From the NCBI GenBank assembly GCA_046760505.1, contig JBHIEG010000005.1:1-64000 (forward strand): 64,000 nucleotides of DNA, read 5' to 3'. How positions within the stretch are numbered: the stretch's first letter is position 1; each line of letters starts with the position of its first letter. Of the stretch, positions 16,359 through 25,704 are shown in pieces. The notes below the pieces were generated by a model. The model did no database searches and had not been told where the DNA came from. It worked only from the letters and a program-made list of their open reading frames with translations. The DNA is from CAYFZR01 sp046760505 [NCBI: Candidatus Hydrothermarchaeota archaeon]. GTDB lineage: Archaea; CAYFZR01. A program made the position numbers and the translations under genes.

Positions 16359-16970
16359 TTATTTAGGAATCAATCTGTAGGCAAGAGTTGCGGTGATTTC
16401 TGATTCGATGAAGGCCGCGATTATAAATAAGAGAATGGAAATGAAGAACAAGATAATAGAAGATCTAATTCCTTTCTTTACATCTTCCATTTCTCTTTCG
16501 ACGGTAAAGGTGATTAAAGACTTCCAAAACCTGATTCCCGCGGTACCAACCAAGATCAAGGCTGGTATTTCAAATATTCCATGTGGAACTAATAGAAATA
16601 GGACCGTATAGATATTTAGGCCCTTTTCAACCATAAAAAATACCATATAGGCTATTATGGATGCATTGGCAACTAAATACAGGCAAGTTCCAATTAAAGG
16701 AGCGGGAATATACTGCTCATCGTAGGGAATGACGCTCAGATAGATCAGAGAGGCGGTTATTAGATTATGCTTGAAGATAGATCCTGGTGAAATGGTTAAT
16801 TCACCGGTTCGAATTTGTTTCACTATTTCATTATAAACTGGCTCTATAACATCCTTAATTCCAGATTGGCTCCCCTGAAGTGAAATTGATGTTACTGCAA
16901 AGGATAGAGAAAACAGTAGGGAGCAAAAAAATATGATCTTTATGTTTTCTTTAATTAATTCCCCTATCAT
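16359..16970 (-). CDS. SpoIIM/DUF95-family integral membrane protein
   Basis: 203 residues with about five hydrophobic segments. The loop 'LLVPHGIFEIPALILVGTAG' is the hallmark of the DUF95/SpoIIM family. GGAGTG lies 6 nt before ATG 16970. In bacteria the family includes the sporulation protein SpoIIM; archaeal members are found in non-sporulating cells and their role is not established. Monocistronic as far as visible. The 3' gap to the divergent promoter region of the kaiC-like operon is about 167 bp. Confidence 0.8.
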   Translation of the reverse strand: MIGELIKENIKIIFFCSLLFSLSFAVTSISLQGSQSGIKDVIEPVYNEIVKQIRTGELTISPGSIFKHNLITASLIYLSVIPYDEQYIPAPLIGTCLYLVANASIIAYMVFFMVEKGLNIYTVLFLLVPHGIFEIPALILVGTAGIRFWKSLITFTVEREMEDVKKGIRSSIILFFISILLFIIAAFIESEITATLAYRLIPK

Positions 16971-17101
16971 TTAGGGCACTCCATGTTTTAAGTCGTCTTC
17001 AAGGGTTCTATAGGATATTGAGATCTTCATAGATAAAAGTTTTAAGTAAAAAAGAAAAAAAATAGTAGGCAAAAAAATGAGAACTCTTGGAGGGGAGATG
17101 T

Positions 17102-17971
17102 TTGCGTGAACCGCTGGTATTTATCAACGGTGAACTTGTTCCAAAAAAAGAGGCAAAAGTCTCCGTATTCGATCACGGTTACCTTTATGGAGATGGTGTT
17201 TTCGAAGGTATACGCGCGTACAATGGAAGGGTCTTCAAACTAAATGAACACATAGATCGGTTATATGAATCAGCCCATACAATAATGCTGAAAATTCCCA
17301 TATCAAAGGAAGAAATGAAAGAGAACGTGTTAAAGACACTTCGTGCCAACGGACTTAAGGACTCCTACATCCGTCTGGTTGTTTCGAGAGGCGAGGGCGA
17401 TCTTGGTTTAGATCCAAGGAAATGTGAAGGAAATGCCACAATAGTTATAATAGCGGAGAGACTCGAATTATATGACCAAAGTGATGTTGGAATTAAAATC
17501 ATTACTGCTTCCACTAGGAATCGATCGCCTGATTGTCTCAGTCCCAACATAAAAACCCTCAACTATCTAAGCAATATTCTGGCAAAAATAGAGGCTATCC
17601 AAGCAAATGCTCAGGAGGCGATTATGCTAGATTCCAGAGGTTTCGTTGCAGAATGCACCGGAGACAACATCTTTTTCGTAAAGAAGCGAACGATCTTCAC
17701 ACCTCCTGTGCACAATATACTTAAGGGAATAACAAGAGAGGTCGTATTCCAGATTGCAAATGAATTTAAAGTCCCGATAATTGAAAGAGAGTGCACCTTA
17801 CACGAATTATACAACGCTGATGAGGTATTTTTAACCGGTACGGGAGCCGAAATAGTTCCAGTGGTAGAAATTGACGGAAGGCGAATTGGTAATGGAAAGC
17901 CAGGGGAACTTACAAAGAGAATACTCTCAAGATTTAGAGAAATCACACAAACCGAGGGAGTTCCGATTTGA
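17102..17971 (+). CDS. ilvE: Branched-chain amino acid aminotransferase
   Basis: 289 residues from TTG 17102, 8 nt after GGAGG (17089-17093); the in-frame TTG at 17087 overlaps the ribosome-binding site. Fold type IV PLP enzyme: 'SVFDHGYLYGDGVFEGIRAY' near the N-terminus, catalytic Lys in 'SPNIKTLNYL', 'EAIMLDSRGFVAECTGDNIF' and 'EVFLTGTGAEIVPV' for the PLP phosphate. It makes or degrades Leu, Ile and Val by transamination with 2-oxoglutarate. A D-amino-acid aminotransferase is the alternative within the fold, but the motifs favour IlvE. The next gene overlaps its 3' end by about 80 nt. Confidence 0.9.
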   Translation: MREPLVFINGELVPKKEAKVSVFDHGYLYGDGVFEGIRAYNGRVFKLNEHIDRLYESAHTIMLKIPISKEEMKENVLKTLRANGLKDSYIRLVVSRGEGDLGLDPRKCEGNATIVIIAERLELYDQSDVGIKIITASTRNRSPDCLSPNIKTLNYLSNILAKIEAIQANAQEAIMLDSRGFVAECTGDNIFFVKKRTIFTPPVHNILKGITREVVFQIANEFKVPIIERECTLHELYNADEVFLTGTGAEIVPVVEIDGRRIGNGKPGELTKRILSRFREITQTEGVPI

Positions 17972-19328
17972 TTTTATTCGCGGAGGTCTTATCCTTCTCT
18001 TCAATAACCTATTTGTCAGGTTAGGTGGATATGCATACAGGATTTTAACCGCCAATCTACTCGAAATATCGGAGTATGGAATACTTTCCCTTGCTCTCCC
18101 AGTACAGAGTGGTCTTCTCCTCGTAACCTCGGGAGGCGTTGCACCGGGCGTTGCTAAATATGTTGCAGAGGGAAGAGATGTTCTAAGGTCTTCCTTTGTC
18201 TTTTATACCTTATTTTCCTCGCTTATTACCATAATCCTGATCTTTCTTATCCTGCTTTTTTCACCATTTGGCGAAAAAGCAAGAATTCCTCTTATTATAG
18301 CGAGTGCCTCAATTCCATTTGGTGTTTTAATCTCCGTTCTAACCGGCAATTTTCAGGGTAAAAGGAAATACGGTAGAATGTGCTTTGTCTTGTCCTTTGA
18401 ACAGGTCATGCGAATAATACTTGCTTTCTTGTTCATAGGTTTGGGTGCTACAGGAGCCATACTTGGATCTACACTGGGTTTTGTAATATCTCTATTTTTG
18501 GCTTTTCTTTTAATGCCCTTTAGACCTAGTTTTGGTAAAGAATATAAAGAAGTCTTTCTTTTTTCAATCCCTGCTTCTGTAACAGCAATAGGCGCGTTCC
18601 TTCTTTACAATATTGATACACTTTGCTTGGGCTGGCTGGATACATACAGAAACGTTGGCCTCTACAACGCTGCAAGCCCGACAGCTAGAATCGTTATGGG
18701 AATCTCAGTAGCGGCTTCTGCCTCTCTCCTACCTCTTATAGTTTCATCTGAGGAAAAAGAAATATTTTGGAGACAGTCTCAAAGATTTACAGCCTTTTTT
18801 CTATTTCCAGCTACGGGAATTCTTGTAGCGATGCCTGAATGGATATTGAAACTCCTTTTCAAAGATGAGTTTGTGCTTGCGAAGAATTCTTTAATTATTT
18901 TAGCGATTGGCATGTTTTTCTTTGCATTTTATACTCTTTCTACTAGTGTATTTCAGGGAATTGGAATGCCACATATACCTATGTATATTTTAATGGTTTC
19001 AACGATGTTGGATATTATATTGAACGTTATTTTGATACCAATTTACCATATAAACGGTGCTTCTTTATCTACTTCAATCTCTTGCGTGTATGCCTTTTTC
19101 ATGAGTATATTCTTCCTTAGACCTTTTGGATTTAAACTCGATACAGATGCAATATTGCGTGGATTTGTGTCTGTTCTACTACCCTTTTTCTTATGGTATC
19201 ACTTTAAAGGGTTAGCGGGACTATTTCTTGGATTGGTCACGTATATATCATTTTTCGTATTTTTTAAAGGCATAACCAAGGAAGAAATTGAACTCCTTTT
19301 TAAATGGCTACGTACATTGCATAAATGA
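17892..19328 (+). CDS. Polysaccharide flippase (Wzx/MATE-like, MVF superfamily)
   Basis: About 478 residues with some twelve to fourteen hydrophobic segments, beginning after a short basic N-terminus ('SHKPREFRFDFIRGG'). 'LFNNLFVRLGGYAYRILTAN', 'EYGILSLALPVQSGLLLVTS' and 'VFQGIGMPHIPMYILMVSTM' are typical of lipid-linked oligosaccharide flippases of the Wzx/RfbX group. It probably flips an undecaprenyl- or dolichol-linked sugar, which would connect to the glycosyltransferases at 6411-9280. The start is uncertain: ATG 17892 is the last good candidate and needs an 80-nt overlap with ilvE; TTG 17886 and 17871 are alternatives. Confidence 0.8.
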   Translation: MESQGNLQREYSQDLEKSHKPREFRFDFIRGGLILLFNNLFVRLGGYAYRILTANLLEISEYGILSLALPVQSGLLLVTSGGVAPGVAKYVAEGRDVLRSSFVFYTLFSSLITIILIFLILLFSPFGEKARIPLIIASASIPFGVLISVLTGNFQGKRKYGRMCFVLSFEQVMRIILAFLFIGLGATGAILGSTLGFVISLFLAFLLMPFRPSFGKEYKEVFLFSIPASVTAIGAFLLYNIDTLCLGWLDTYRNVGLYNAASPTARIVMGISVAASASLLPLIVSSEEKEIFWRQSQRFTAFFLFPATGILVAMPEWILKLLFKDEFVLAKNSLIILAIGMFFFAFYTLSTSVFQGIGMPHIPMYILMVSTMLDIILNVILIPIYHINGASLSTSISCVYAFFMSIFFLRPFGFKLDTDAILRGFVSVLLPFFLWYHFKGLAGLFLGLVTYISFFVFFKGITKEEIELLFKWLRTLHK

Positions 19329-19415
19329 TGAGAAATAATGCGAAACCGTTTACCCAAGAGATATATAATATAATTTAAATAGTTCGGATTGATGAACTAA
19401 TGTGAAGTGAGAGAC

Positions 19416-19886
19416 ATGACGGAAAAATCCAACGAAGAACTTAAAAAATGTGAGGCGAAACTGAATGCCCTCACCATTCTTGTAGGAGGGCTTTCAAGGT
19501 CAATGGAGGCTGTAATGGGAAAGGGAGGAAGAGCAGTAGCATATAAAATGGGGAGAGATGGCGGGAAGAGAATAGCGAAGAAGCTAGGCAAGGCTGAGAG
19601 CATAAAAGAGGCTATAACCAAACTTACAAGCGAAATTGGAGATCTCTATGATATTGAGATAAAGGAAAACGGAGATGAAATTGAATTAACTACAAATTAC
19701 TGTTACATAAGGGAGGTAATAAAAAAGAGACAGGCGGTGGGACTTAAACCTGCTGGTACTTTATGCAGGGTAACTAGGGGCTATCTGGAGAGCGTAATAG
19801 AAGAGATGACGGGAAAAAAAGTTCAACTTAAACTGATAGAATCTGACTTGGAAAAGGACTTTTGCAAGGTGACGCTAAAGGGGTAG
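19416..19886 (+). CDS. Single V4R-like (4-vinyl reductase fold) protein
   Basis: 156 residues from ATG 19416; GTG 19407 is an in-frame alternative. Residues 30-75 ('AVAYKMGRDGGKRIAKKLG') and the C-terminal 'CRVTRGYLESVIEEMTGKKV' followed by a Cys near the end follow the V4R layout, a small ligand-binding fold related to haem-NO-binding and TRAPP proteins. Relative to the tandem V4R protein at 24724-25695 the Cys-x25-Cys spacing is kept, but the second Cys is Ser and the last sits one residue closer. It may bind hydrocarbons, tetrapyrroles or a metal. Convergent with the radical SAM gene, overlapping it by 12 nt. Family by eye only. Confidence 0.6.
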   Translation: MTEKSNEELKKCEAKLNALTILVGGLSRSMEAVMGKGGRAVAYKMGRDGGKRIAKKLGKAESIKEAITKLTSEIGDLYDIEIKENGDEIELTTNYCYIREVIKKRQAVGLKPAGTLCRVTRGYLESVIEEMTGKKVQLKLIESDLEKDFCKVTLKG

Positions 19887-20912
19887 AGGTATCCTTTCAA
19901 TTTCTAACCTATCGTGGGTTGGATACTCCTTAACTATCGCTGCATCACAATCTAGAAGATCAGAGAGACGCTCAGCAATGTACCATGAAGTCTCAATCCT
20001 TTCCTTAGATTCGTCTACATGAAACATATCTTCTGGAATGGAGAATTCGAAAATTAATCTTTTTTTAAGTGTTTTTAGGTCTTTACTTGATTTTGGATAG
20101 ATTATACCTTTGACAAGCAGACCTTCTTCGGTAATCTCCTCGTACTTTTTTCTAACGTTCTTTGCTCTTCTTAAAAATCTGTTTTTCAACTGGACTGAAT
20201 CCTTTATAAAAGAAGGGCAGAAATGTATGTTAAATCCTTCTAAATTCTTGAAGATTTCCATTGCTTTTTCAAAACTTCCCTTTATGGCATTCGATGAATC
20301 ATTTACTAACCCATATTTTTTCAGATAGGGTGCATTCGTTTCAGAGAGTTCCAGTTCGTTTATGTTTATGAAAGAGTAATTCGATTCAGGGAGATATTCG
20401 ATTAAACCACTGTAATCTTTATCTGGAATTGCGGGGATCTCTATCCCTGTATGGAGATATTCTGTAACCCACTCAAGGCTCTTTAACCCTTGCAGTTCAG
20501 CGTTAATCCTGAGTTCATCCAATCCTGCATCGGCGAGCAATTCTGCTTGCCTTTGATTCAGGAGATCACCACATGTATAAAGATGGATGTGATGTTTGCC
20601 AAAATTTTCTTTGAGAAGGTTTATCACTTCCAAAGTTCTGTTAAACACGAGTAAAGGCTCGCCTCCCGTTATTCCGGTTCCCCTGGCATCTATTAACCTC
20701 GCCTCCTCTAATATATCTTCATAAGATCTCACCTTTCTTTCATTCGCCCATATTGCGTCAACCTTTCTCTCATTTGAAACAGGACAGAAATAACAGTTTT
20801 TTTTGCATAGCCCCGTTATGAAAAGTACTAATTTCGCACCCTTTAAGCATAGTCTGCATCCTTTAGACATTTTGCCTTTCAGGAATGAGCCGTATTTGGT
20901 CTTCATATTCAT
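19875..20912 (-). CDS. Radical SAM protein (COG2108-like), function unknown
   Basis: 345 residues from ATG 20912 (TTG 20930 possible). The radical SAM cluster is C-x3-C-x2-C in 'LCKKNCYFCPVSNERK', preceded by an extra pair 'GCRLCLKGAKL' that could bind a second metal. 'GTGITGGEPLLVFNRTLEVI' is the SAM-binding GGEP motif. The layout matches an archaeal family related to pyruvate-formate-lyase activating enzymes (COG2108 in memory). It lies 23-40 nt after a DUF2226-like gene and near Pelota on the same strand, so the three may be one transcript. Substrate unknown. No ribosome-binding site is visible. Confidence 0.8.
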   Translation of the reverse strand: MNMKTKYGSFLKGKMSKGCRLCLKGAKLVLFITGLCKKNCYFCPVSNERKVDAIWANERKVRSYEDILEEARLIDARGTGITGGEPLLVFNRTLEVINLLKENFGKHHIHLYTCGDLLNQRQAELLADAGLDELRINAELQGLKSLEWVTEYLHTGIEIPAIPDKDYSGLIEYLPESNYSFININELELSETNAPYLKKYGLVNDSSNAIKGSFEKAMEIFKNLEGFNIHFCPSFIKDSVQLKNRFLRRAKNVRKKYEEITEEGLLVKGIIYPKSSKDLKTLKKRLIFEFSIPEDMFHVDESKERIETSWYIAERLSDLLDCDAAIVKEYPTHDRLEIERIPLPL

Positions 20913-20953
20913 CAACGGAAAAGTTATCAAGGTGATTGTGAAATGCAGGTTAA

Positions 20954-21736
20954 TTACTCTTCATCTTCATTAAATCTCTTTAATATTCGGTCTATTATCT
21001 TTTCCTCAGGATCTTTGAGTCGGTGCGTTTTCAAAAGCAAGTCCCTTGAAAGGTAGACCCTATGAACGATATTAAATCCCTCTTCCGTTATGTACATTTC
21101 ACTATGGTCCTTCAAAAATTCAACCAACTTATCTACTTCCACAGAAAATATCTCGATCGAGCATGGACCCAAATTGTACAAAAAATATTGGAGAGCCTTA
21201 TCGGATGTGAACTCTTCCTTTCCAACCGCAAAGCATGCCATTGGAGCGCCCTCTTTGGCGACTATGTAAAAGTCAAAATCTTCCATGGAGAACTTGGCAT
21301 ACCCAGACAATAATTCAGAGCCTATTTCAGCAAAAATATTCCTTAAATCTGGTGTTTCAACCTTAATTTTCTTTATTAACTTTCCACGAGGCAGTTCAGT
21401 CACTATCCTGAACCCAGTGAAAAGATACTTTGAATTCAGCTCTTTTATGTATCTCAGTTGGTATGGAGAAAATTCAAAAATTGCAAATGAAGGATTTTCA
21501 ATTGACTTTATGCATTCGAGAGCATCTTTTCCTTTTTTTGTATTTTCTTTGCCTTTTTTACAACTAGCCCCGATTAAAACTCCCTTTTCAAATATGAGAT
21601 AAGATTCTGCGTTGGGGGCTGAGATCTTTATGTATCCGTTTAATTTATCTTCTTCTTTTTCTCTAATTAAAGTATCAATTTCAACCTCATTCGGAGAAAA
21701 TGATGCGATTAAAGTACCCTCTTTTGGTATCAACAT
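20954..21736 (-). CDS. DUF2226-like protein
   Basis: 260 residues from ATG 21736, giving MLIPKEGTLIASF; a GTG at 21754 is less likely because the paralogue at 26021-26533 begins the same way (MLLPKGVRLEET). The protein has no Cys-rich site or membrane segment, apart from GASCKKGK. It contains 'LNGYIKISAPNAESYLIFEK' and then 'GVLIGASCKKGKEN', and later 'LLSGYAKFSMEDFDFYIVAK': strand-rich half-repeats of the same type, each ending in a hydrophobic 'viaxG' patch. So it may be two copies of one domain. I place it in DUF2226/PATAN-like from memory. In bacteria such domains work with small GTPases and Roadblock proteins. Confidence 0.6.
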   Translation of the reverse strand: MLIPKEGTLIASFSPNEVEIDTLIREKEEDKLNGYIKISAPNAESYLIFEKGVLIGASCKKGKENTKKGKDALECIKSIENPSFAIFEFSPYQLRYIKELNSKYLFTGFRIVTELPRGKLIKKIKVETPDLRNIFAEIGSELLSGYAKFSMEDFDFYIVAKEGAPMACFAVGKEEFTSDKALQYFLYNLGPCSIEIFSVEVDKLVEFLKDHSEMYITEEGFNIVHRVYLSRDLLLKTHRLKDPEEKIIDRILKRFNEDEE

Positions 21737-21786
21737 ATTTTTAATCCCATCCACTTTCGTTATTTGAGATCTTTATATTAAAATGT

Positions 21787-22908
21787 TTAGGCCTGAATTT
21801 TGTACCTTAACAGAGCAGCGATACCTCCTAGCGATAATAAATTCTCGCCAGCCTCGTGTTCGGAGCTAATTATCATTATGTGAGAGGAAGTCTTTCTTGC
21901 ATTTTCCATTATTTCTTCTATTCTATCATCTTTTCTCGATCTGAACTCCCTCAGAGTTCTATCGGATACGATTAGTTTGTCTACGGCCCCATAGTTCACC
22001 GCCCTTTCTACTTCCTGCAAGCCGTATACTCCGAGACCTGTGCCCTTTCCTATTTCTTCGAGAAGACTTTCCACCACCTTGAATTCCTTGGATATACGAT
22101 CATCCTTTATTACTCTATCTATCGCCCCCCTCTTTATTATTTCATGGACTCCCGGTTTCCCTGTGTTACTTGCTGGCTCGAGTTTAGAAATTTCGCTCAA
22201 TTCCTTGTAGTTTTCAGATAAAAAGTTCAAGAAATCTTCCTTCATAAATCCCGGGCCACAGATTATTATTGCTTGTATCATCTCATTTTTTATCATTTCC
22301 CTTGTCATTTCACTTTCAGTTGATTTATTCTCTATTATTTTATTTTCCATCATTTTATTTGCTATTTCCCTGAAAAATCCTTTCTTTGTGGTTGAAAATG
22401 ACTTTTCGTCCATCTTCTTGCTAAGCCCTGAGTATATCTTACCAAGCGACTCTATACCATACTGGCGGAAAATAAAAATCTCTGCCTCACTCTCATCTAT
22501 GGTCACAACCATTATTAAAGGTCTTTTTGCCTCTATTTCCGCCTCTTTAAGCCTTTCTAATTGATCATTTTTCCAAGATTTTTCTATCGTAATAATGGTT
22601 CTCTCGGTTACATCCAGAGTATGGTGCTTTCCAAGGTCTGTGCCATGTTCTATTACTCCTAGAATTCTTAAACGGTTTGAATGGGGATGAAAATCAACAT
22701 TCTTTACCCTTATTCCGAGGTATACCAGTTTTTTTTCTGGTCTTTCTGTCCTTATCTTATTTTTAATAACTTCCTGATCCCTTCGATAAGACTTAGAAAA
22801 AACAAGGTCTCCACTTTCGATGATGTTCTGTAGGTGCCAGAGGTCATTTAAACTATCTATCCTGAGTTTGATCCTGCCCTTCTTTAGGTCTCGATGTATG
22901 ATTTTCAT
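21787..22908 (-). CDS. pelA: mRNA surveillance protein Pelota
   Basis: 373 residues, typical archaeal length. The N-terminal domain starts MKIIHRDLKKGRIKLRIDSL and 'NDLWHLQNIIESGDLVFSKS', followed by the central domain ('LIMVVTIDESEAEIFIFRQY') and C-terminal eRF1-like domain ending 'SSEHEAGENLLSLGGIAALL'. The GGQ of release factors is absent, as expected for Pelota. With aEF1A and ABCE1 (encoded here at 29113-30885) it rescues stalled ribosomes. First gene of a probable minus-strand operon with a DUF2226-like and a radical SAM gene. Confidence 0.95.
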   Translation of the reverse strand: MKIIHRDLKKGRIKLRIDSLNDLWHLQNIIESGDLVFSKSYRRDQEVIKNKIRTERPEKKLVYLGIRVKNVDFHPHSNRLRILGVIEHGTDLGKHHTLDVTERTIITIEKSWKNDQLERLKEAEIEAKRPLIMVVTIDESEAEIFIFRQYGIESLGKIYSGLSKKMDEKSFSTTKKGFFREIANKMMENKIIENKSTESEMTREMIKNEMIQAIIICGPGFMKEDFLNFLSENYKELSEISKLEPASNTGKPGVHEIIKRGAIDRVIKDDRISKEFKVVESLLEEIGKGTGLGVYGLQEVERAVNYGAVDKLIVSDRTLREFRSRKDDRIEEIMENARKTSSHIMIISSEHEAGENLLSLGGIAALLRYKIQA

Positions 22909-22965
22909 ACGAGCACCATCGAAATCTATATTTAGTCTTATAATAATCTTCCCAGAGGGTCATAA

Positions 22966-23265
22966 GTGAATGAGTGCACCAAAGATATTAGAAAAGATGC
23001 TGAAGATTTGATTGAAAAGTTCAAAAAATCCAAAGGGGAAATGCCCTTTAACCTTTATGCAACCGTTAACATAGAGATAATCTGGAAAGAAGGGGACATT
23101 CACAATTGTATCTTAACCATCGACGCATGTGATCCTGATGAATTAAAGGCTATAACTGAAAACTTAACTTCCTCTATCACTGGAGAAATCAAATTTTGTG
23201 AGGTTTTCATCGAGTACTATGACGAAAAAGAAGATAACTATATGGAATTCAGACTTCAAGACTGA
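22966..23265 (+). CDS. Small protein of unknown function
   Basis: 99 residues from GTG 22966, with GAGGG 6-7 nt upstream. It starts with a charged helix (MNECTKDIRKDAEDLIEKFK) and continues with strand-rich sequence ('YATVNIEIIWKEGDIHNCIL', 'EIKFCEVFIEYYDEKEDNYM'). Soluble and acidic, two Cys in the beta part. Divergent from Pelota (57 bp between starts) and 100 nt upstream of trpB2. I do not recognise it; the alternating beta/alpha layout might suggest an ACT- or Pcc1-like fold, which I could not establish. Confidence 0.6.
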   Translation: MNECTKDIRKDAEDLIEKFKKSKGEMPFNLYATVNIEIIWKEGDIHNCILTIDACDPDELKAITENLTSSITGEIKFCEVFIEYYDEKEDNYMEFRLQD

Positions 23266-23288
23266 ACTCGCGTTATCTCAATATCAAC

Positions 23289-23331
23289 GTACAAATGTGT
23301 ACTCAAAATACTTAAATATTGCACTGTACTA
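23289..23331 (+). promoter_or_regulatory. trpB2 promoter with a near-palindromic GTACA site (TRP-box-like)
   Basis: GTACAAATGTGTAC (23289-23302) matches its reverse complement at 12 of 14 positions, leaving GTACA and TGTAC half-sites. It sits just upstream of a TATA-like CTTAAATATT (23311-23320), with a further TGTACT (23325-23330) near the expected start. The methanogen regulator TrpY is known to bind TGTACA boxes at trp promoters; whether a TrpY-like factor exists here is unknown. A GGAGGGAAG site precedes ATG 23365. Confidence 0.45.
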
Positions 23332-23364
23332 CATAAATGGACATCATAATCGGAGGGAAGAGAA

Positions 23365-24693
23365 ATGTCGGTTGTAACTTTATCAATAGATGAAATGCCG
23401 AGAAAGTGGTACAACATCCTTCCAGATCTGCCAAGACCTCTAGATCCTCCAAAAGATCCTGATGAAGGCCCATCAAGAATGGCGAACTTGCCAAAAATCT
23501 TCCCGAAAGCCCTGTTGCAACAAGAAATGAGCATGGATCCATATATTGATATACCAGAGGAGATAGTAGAGATTTACTACAAAATAGGAAGACCCACCCC
23601 TCTTTATAGAGCAACGAGGCTCGAAAAATTTCTGAATACGCCCGCCAAGATATATCTCAAGAGAGAGGATCTTTCTCCTACAGGCAGTCATAAGTCAAAC
23701 ACTGCTGTAGCACAGGCATACTATGGAATGAAGGAAGGCGCAGAAAGATTGACCACAGAAACAGGTGCTGGACAGTGGGGATCTGCACTTTCCCTCGGAT
23801 GCGCTCTGTTTGACCTTGAGTGTCTAGTTTATATGGTGAGAGTGAGTTACGAGCAGAAACCATATCGAAGAATTGTAATGCAGTTGTACGGTGCAGAAGT
23901 TGTCCCATCCCCGAGCGAGAGAACAGAGGCAGGCAGAAAGATATTGGCAGAAAATCCTGATCATCCAGGATCTTTGGGTATTGCCATCTCAGAAGCGGTG
24001 GAAACAGCCATAAATCACGATGAAACATTCTATTCTCTGGGAAGTGTATTGAATCACGTGCTACTTCACCAAACAGTGATCGGACAGGAGTTGATAAAAC
24101 AGTTTGAACTCCTCGATGAAACTCCTGATTTCATGGCAGGCTGTGTGGGAGGAGGAAGCAATTTCTCAGGATTTATGTTTCCTTTCATAGGCAAAAAGCT
24201 CAGGGGAGAATACGATGAAACAACGTTTATGGCGGTTGAGCCTAAAGCGGTGCCAACTCTAACTGGTGAGAAGATCTCGGTGTCTCAATACAGATACGAC
24301 CACGGAGATACTGCAACGCTCACTCCCTTGTTGAAGATGTATACACTAGGTCATGATTTTGTACCTCCACCAATCCACAGCGGCGGACTGAGATACCATG
24401 GAGATGCTCCGATCCTATGTTTGCTAGTAAAAGAGGGATTAGTTAAGGCCAAGGCATATCATCAGAGCGAGATATTCAGAGCGGGTCAGATACTGGCAAA
24501 AACAGAGGGATTAGTAACAGCGCCAGAGACCTGTCATGCGCTTGCAGCTGTGATAGACGAGGCAAGAGAAGCGAAAAAGACAGGAGAGAAAAAAATCCTA
24601 GTGTACAATCATTCTGGACATGGATTGTTAGATCTCGCGGGATACGATGATTTTCTTTCTGGAAGGCTAAAAGACTACGAACCAACTAAGTAA
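23365..24693 (+). CDS. trpB2: Tryptophan synthase beta chain, TrpB2 type
   Basis: 442 residues; the N-terminus with '[20 protein letters not shown]' is specific to the TrpB2 branch. PLP Lys is in '[17 protein letters not shown]', PLP-phosphate-binding glycines in '[16 protein letters not shown]', and '[15 protein letters not shown]' is the catalytic Glu/Gln region. It condenses indole and serine to tryptophan; TrpB2 enzymes are also thought to salvage indole without TrpA. No trpA or other trp gene is in the window. Convergent with the V4R gene 30 bp downstream, which has a T-rich gap. Confidence 0.95.
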   Translation: MSVVTLSIDEMPRKWYNILPDLPRPLDPPKDPDEGPSRMANLPKIFPKALLQQEMSMDPYIDIPEEIVEIYYKIGRPTPLYRATRLEKFLNTPAKIYLKREDLSPTGSHKSNTAVAQAYYGMKEGAERLTTETGAGQWGSALSLGCALFDLECLVYMVRVSYEQKPYRRIVMQLYGAEVVPSPSERTEAGRKILAENPDHPGSLGIAISEAVETAINHDETFYSLGSVLNHVLLHQTVIGQELIKQFELLDETPDFMAGCVGGGSNFSGFMFPFIGKKLRGEYDETTFMAVEPKAVPTLTGEKISVSQYRYDHGDTATLTPLLKMYTLGHDFVPPPIHSGGLRYHGDAPILCLLVKEGLVKAKAYHQSEIFRAGQILAKTEGLVTAPETCHALAAVIDEAREAKKTGEKKILVYNHSGHGLLDLAGYDDFLSGRLKDYEPTK

Positions 24694-24723
24694 GGGCTTT
24701 TGTACTATTTTTTATTCCCTTTC

Positions 24724-25695
24724 TCAATCCATTTCTATACCATAGACACAAGAATGATTACCTTTTTTTGTGCAGGCAATTTCTTTGACCTTAACATCTT
24801 CTCCCGTAGCTGTAGATAGTGCGGAGGCAAAAAAACTGGCATTCCAAACACAATATCTTGAGTCGACTTCTGTCTTGGGTATAGTGGAACAGAGCCAGCA
24901 GTCCTCAACCACAAAAGTATTGCCATCCACGCTTACTTTGCCCAACCCGAGTTCATTGGAGACATCTGCTAACATTGAAATAGATTCTTTGGGGTCTTTT
25001 TCCAGTGATCTCCCCACGTTCTGACCTACTATTATGGCTCCAGTTCTGAGCACGGATCCCGCCCTGCCTACGCCAAGCTGCCTAACAACTGAAGCACCGA
25101 TCATGTGTCCTAGGTGAATTGGACTTCTTACATCCTTAACCTTGTTGAACGTGGAGAAGTAAGTCTTTATGAGTTTATCAGCATCATTCATTGTGTACTC
25201 AATGGGCTTTATTAGAAGATCCTTTATACTTCTTGATGGGGAGAAAACAAACCTACATTCATCCTCTCCTTTTGCTATACACTTTTCTTCCACAACGCTG
25301 TAGTTCTTGCCAGTAGCCCCCTTCAAGATATATTGAAGTAAAATTCTTGTGGTACTGCACATGGGTTTTTCCATAGAATTCTCAAAACTTAAACATTCAT
25401 GACAGTTTCCAGTGGTTGCGAAGCCTAATTGGTCAAACTCCAAATCGAAGACTTTGAGCGCCTCATTAAAGGTCGTTTCTGAACTTAGAATACCCTTCCC
25501 AATATGCTCGCTTACCTGTCTCAAAATTGGGTGACATCCTCCACCCATATTCTTTATTACACCAACGTAAACCCCTGTATTCACCGCAAGGCTCATAGAA
25601 TCTCCGATCTTTCTAGTCTCTTTCTGGTCACAGAGTTCAGATAGCTTTTCCGCTATCTCCTCCATAGCATCTACAGATATCCTTTGCCAGTCCAT
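24724..25695 (-). CDS. Tandem V4R-domain protein with conserved Cys spacing
   Basis: 323 residues, two V4R domains. Domain 1 (about 60-155): C98-x2-C101-x11-C113-x25-C139-x7-C147. Domain 2 (about 200-323) repeats it: C-x2-C-x12-C-x25-C-x7-C ('EDCWLCSTIPK', 'RYCVWNAS', 'ACTKKGNHSCVYG'). The near-identical spacing in both copies implies a shared metal or cofactor site. 'GCHPILRQVSEHIGKG' adds Cys54. V4R folds bind small hydrophobic or tetrapyrrole ligands. It is the last gene of an operon with a Roadblock protein (9 nt upstream) and a DUF2226-like protein, suggesting a sensor module. Start ATG 25695. Confidence 0.82.
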   Translation of the reverse strand: MDWQRISVDAMEEIAEKLSELCDQKETRKIGDSMSLAVNTGVYVGVIKNMGGGCHPILRQVSEHIGKGILSSETTFNEALKVFDLEFDQLGFATTGNCHECLSFENSMEKPMCSTTRILLQYILKGATGKNYSVVEEKCIAKGEDECRFVFSPSRSIKDLLIKPIEYTMNDADKLIKTYFSTFNKVKDVRSPIHLGHMIGASVVRQLGVGRAGSVLRTGAIIVGQNVGRSLEKDPKESISMLADVSNELGLGKVSVDGNTFVVEDCWLCSTIPKTEVDSRYCVWNASFFASALSTATGEDVKVKEIACTKKGNHSCVYGIEMD

Positions 25696-25704
25696 TAGAG
25701 GGCC

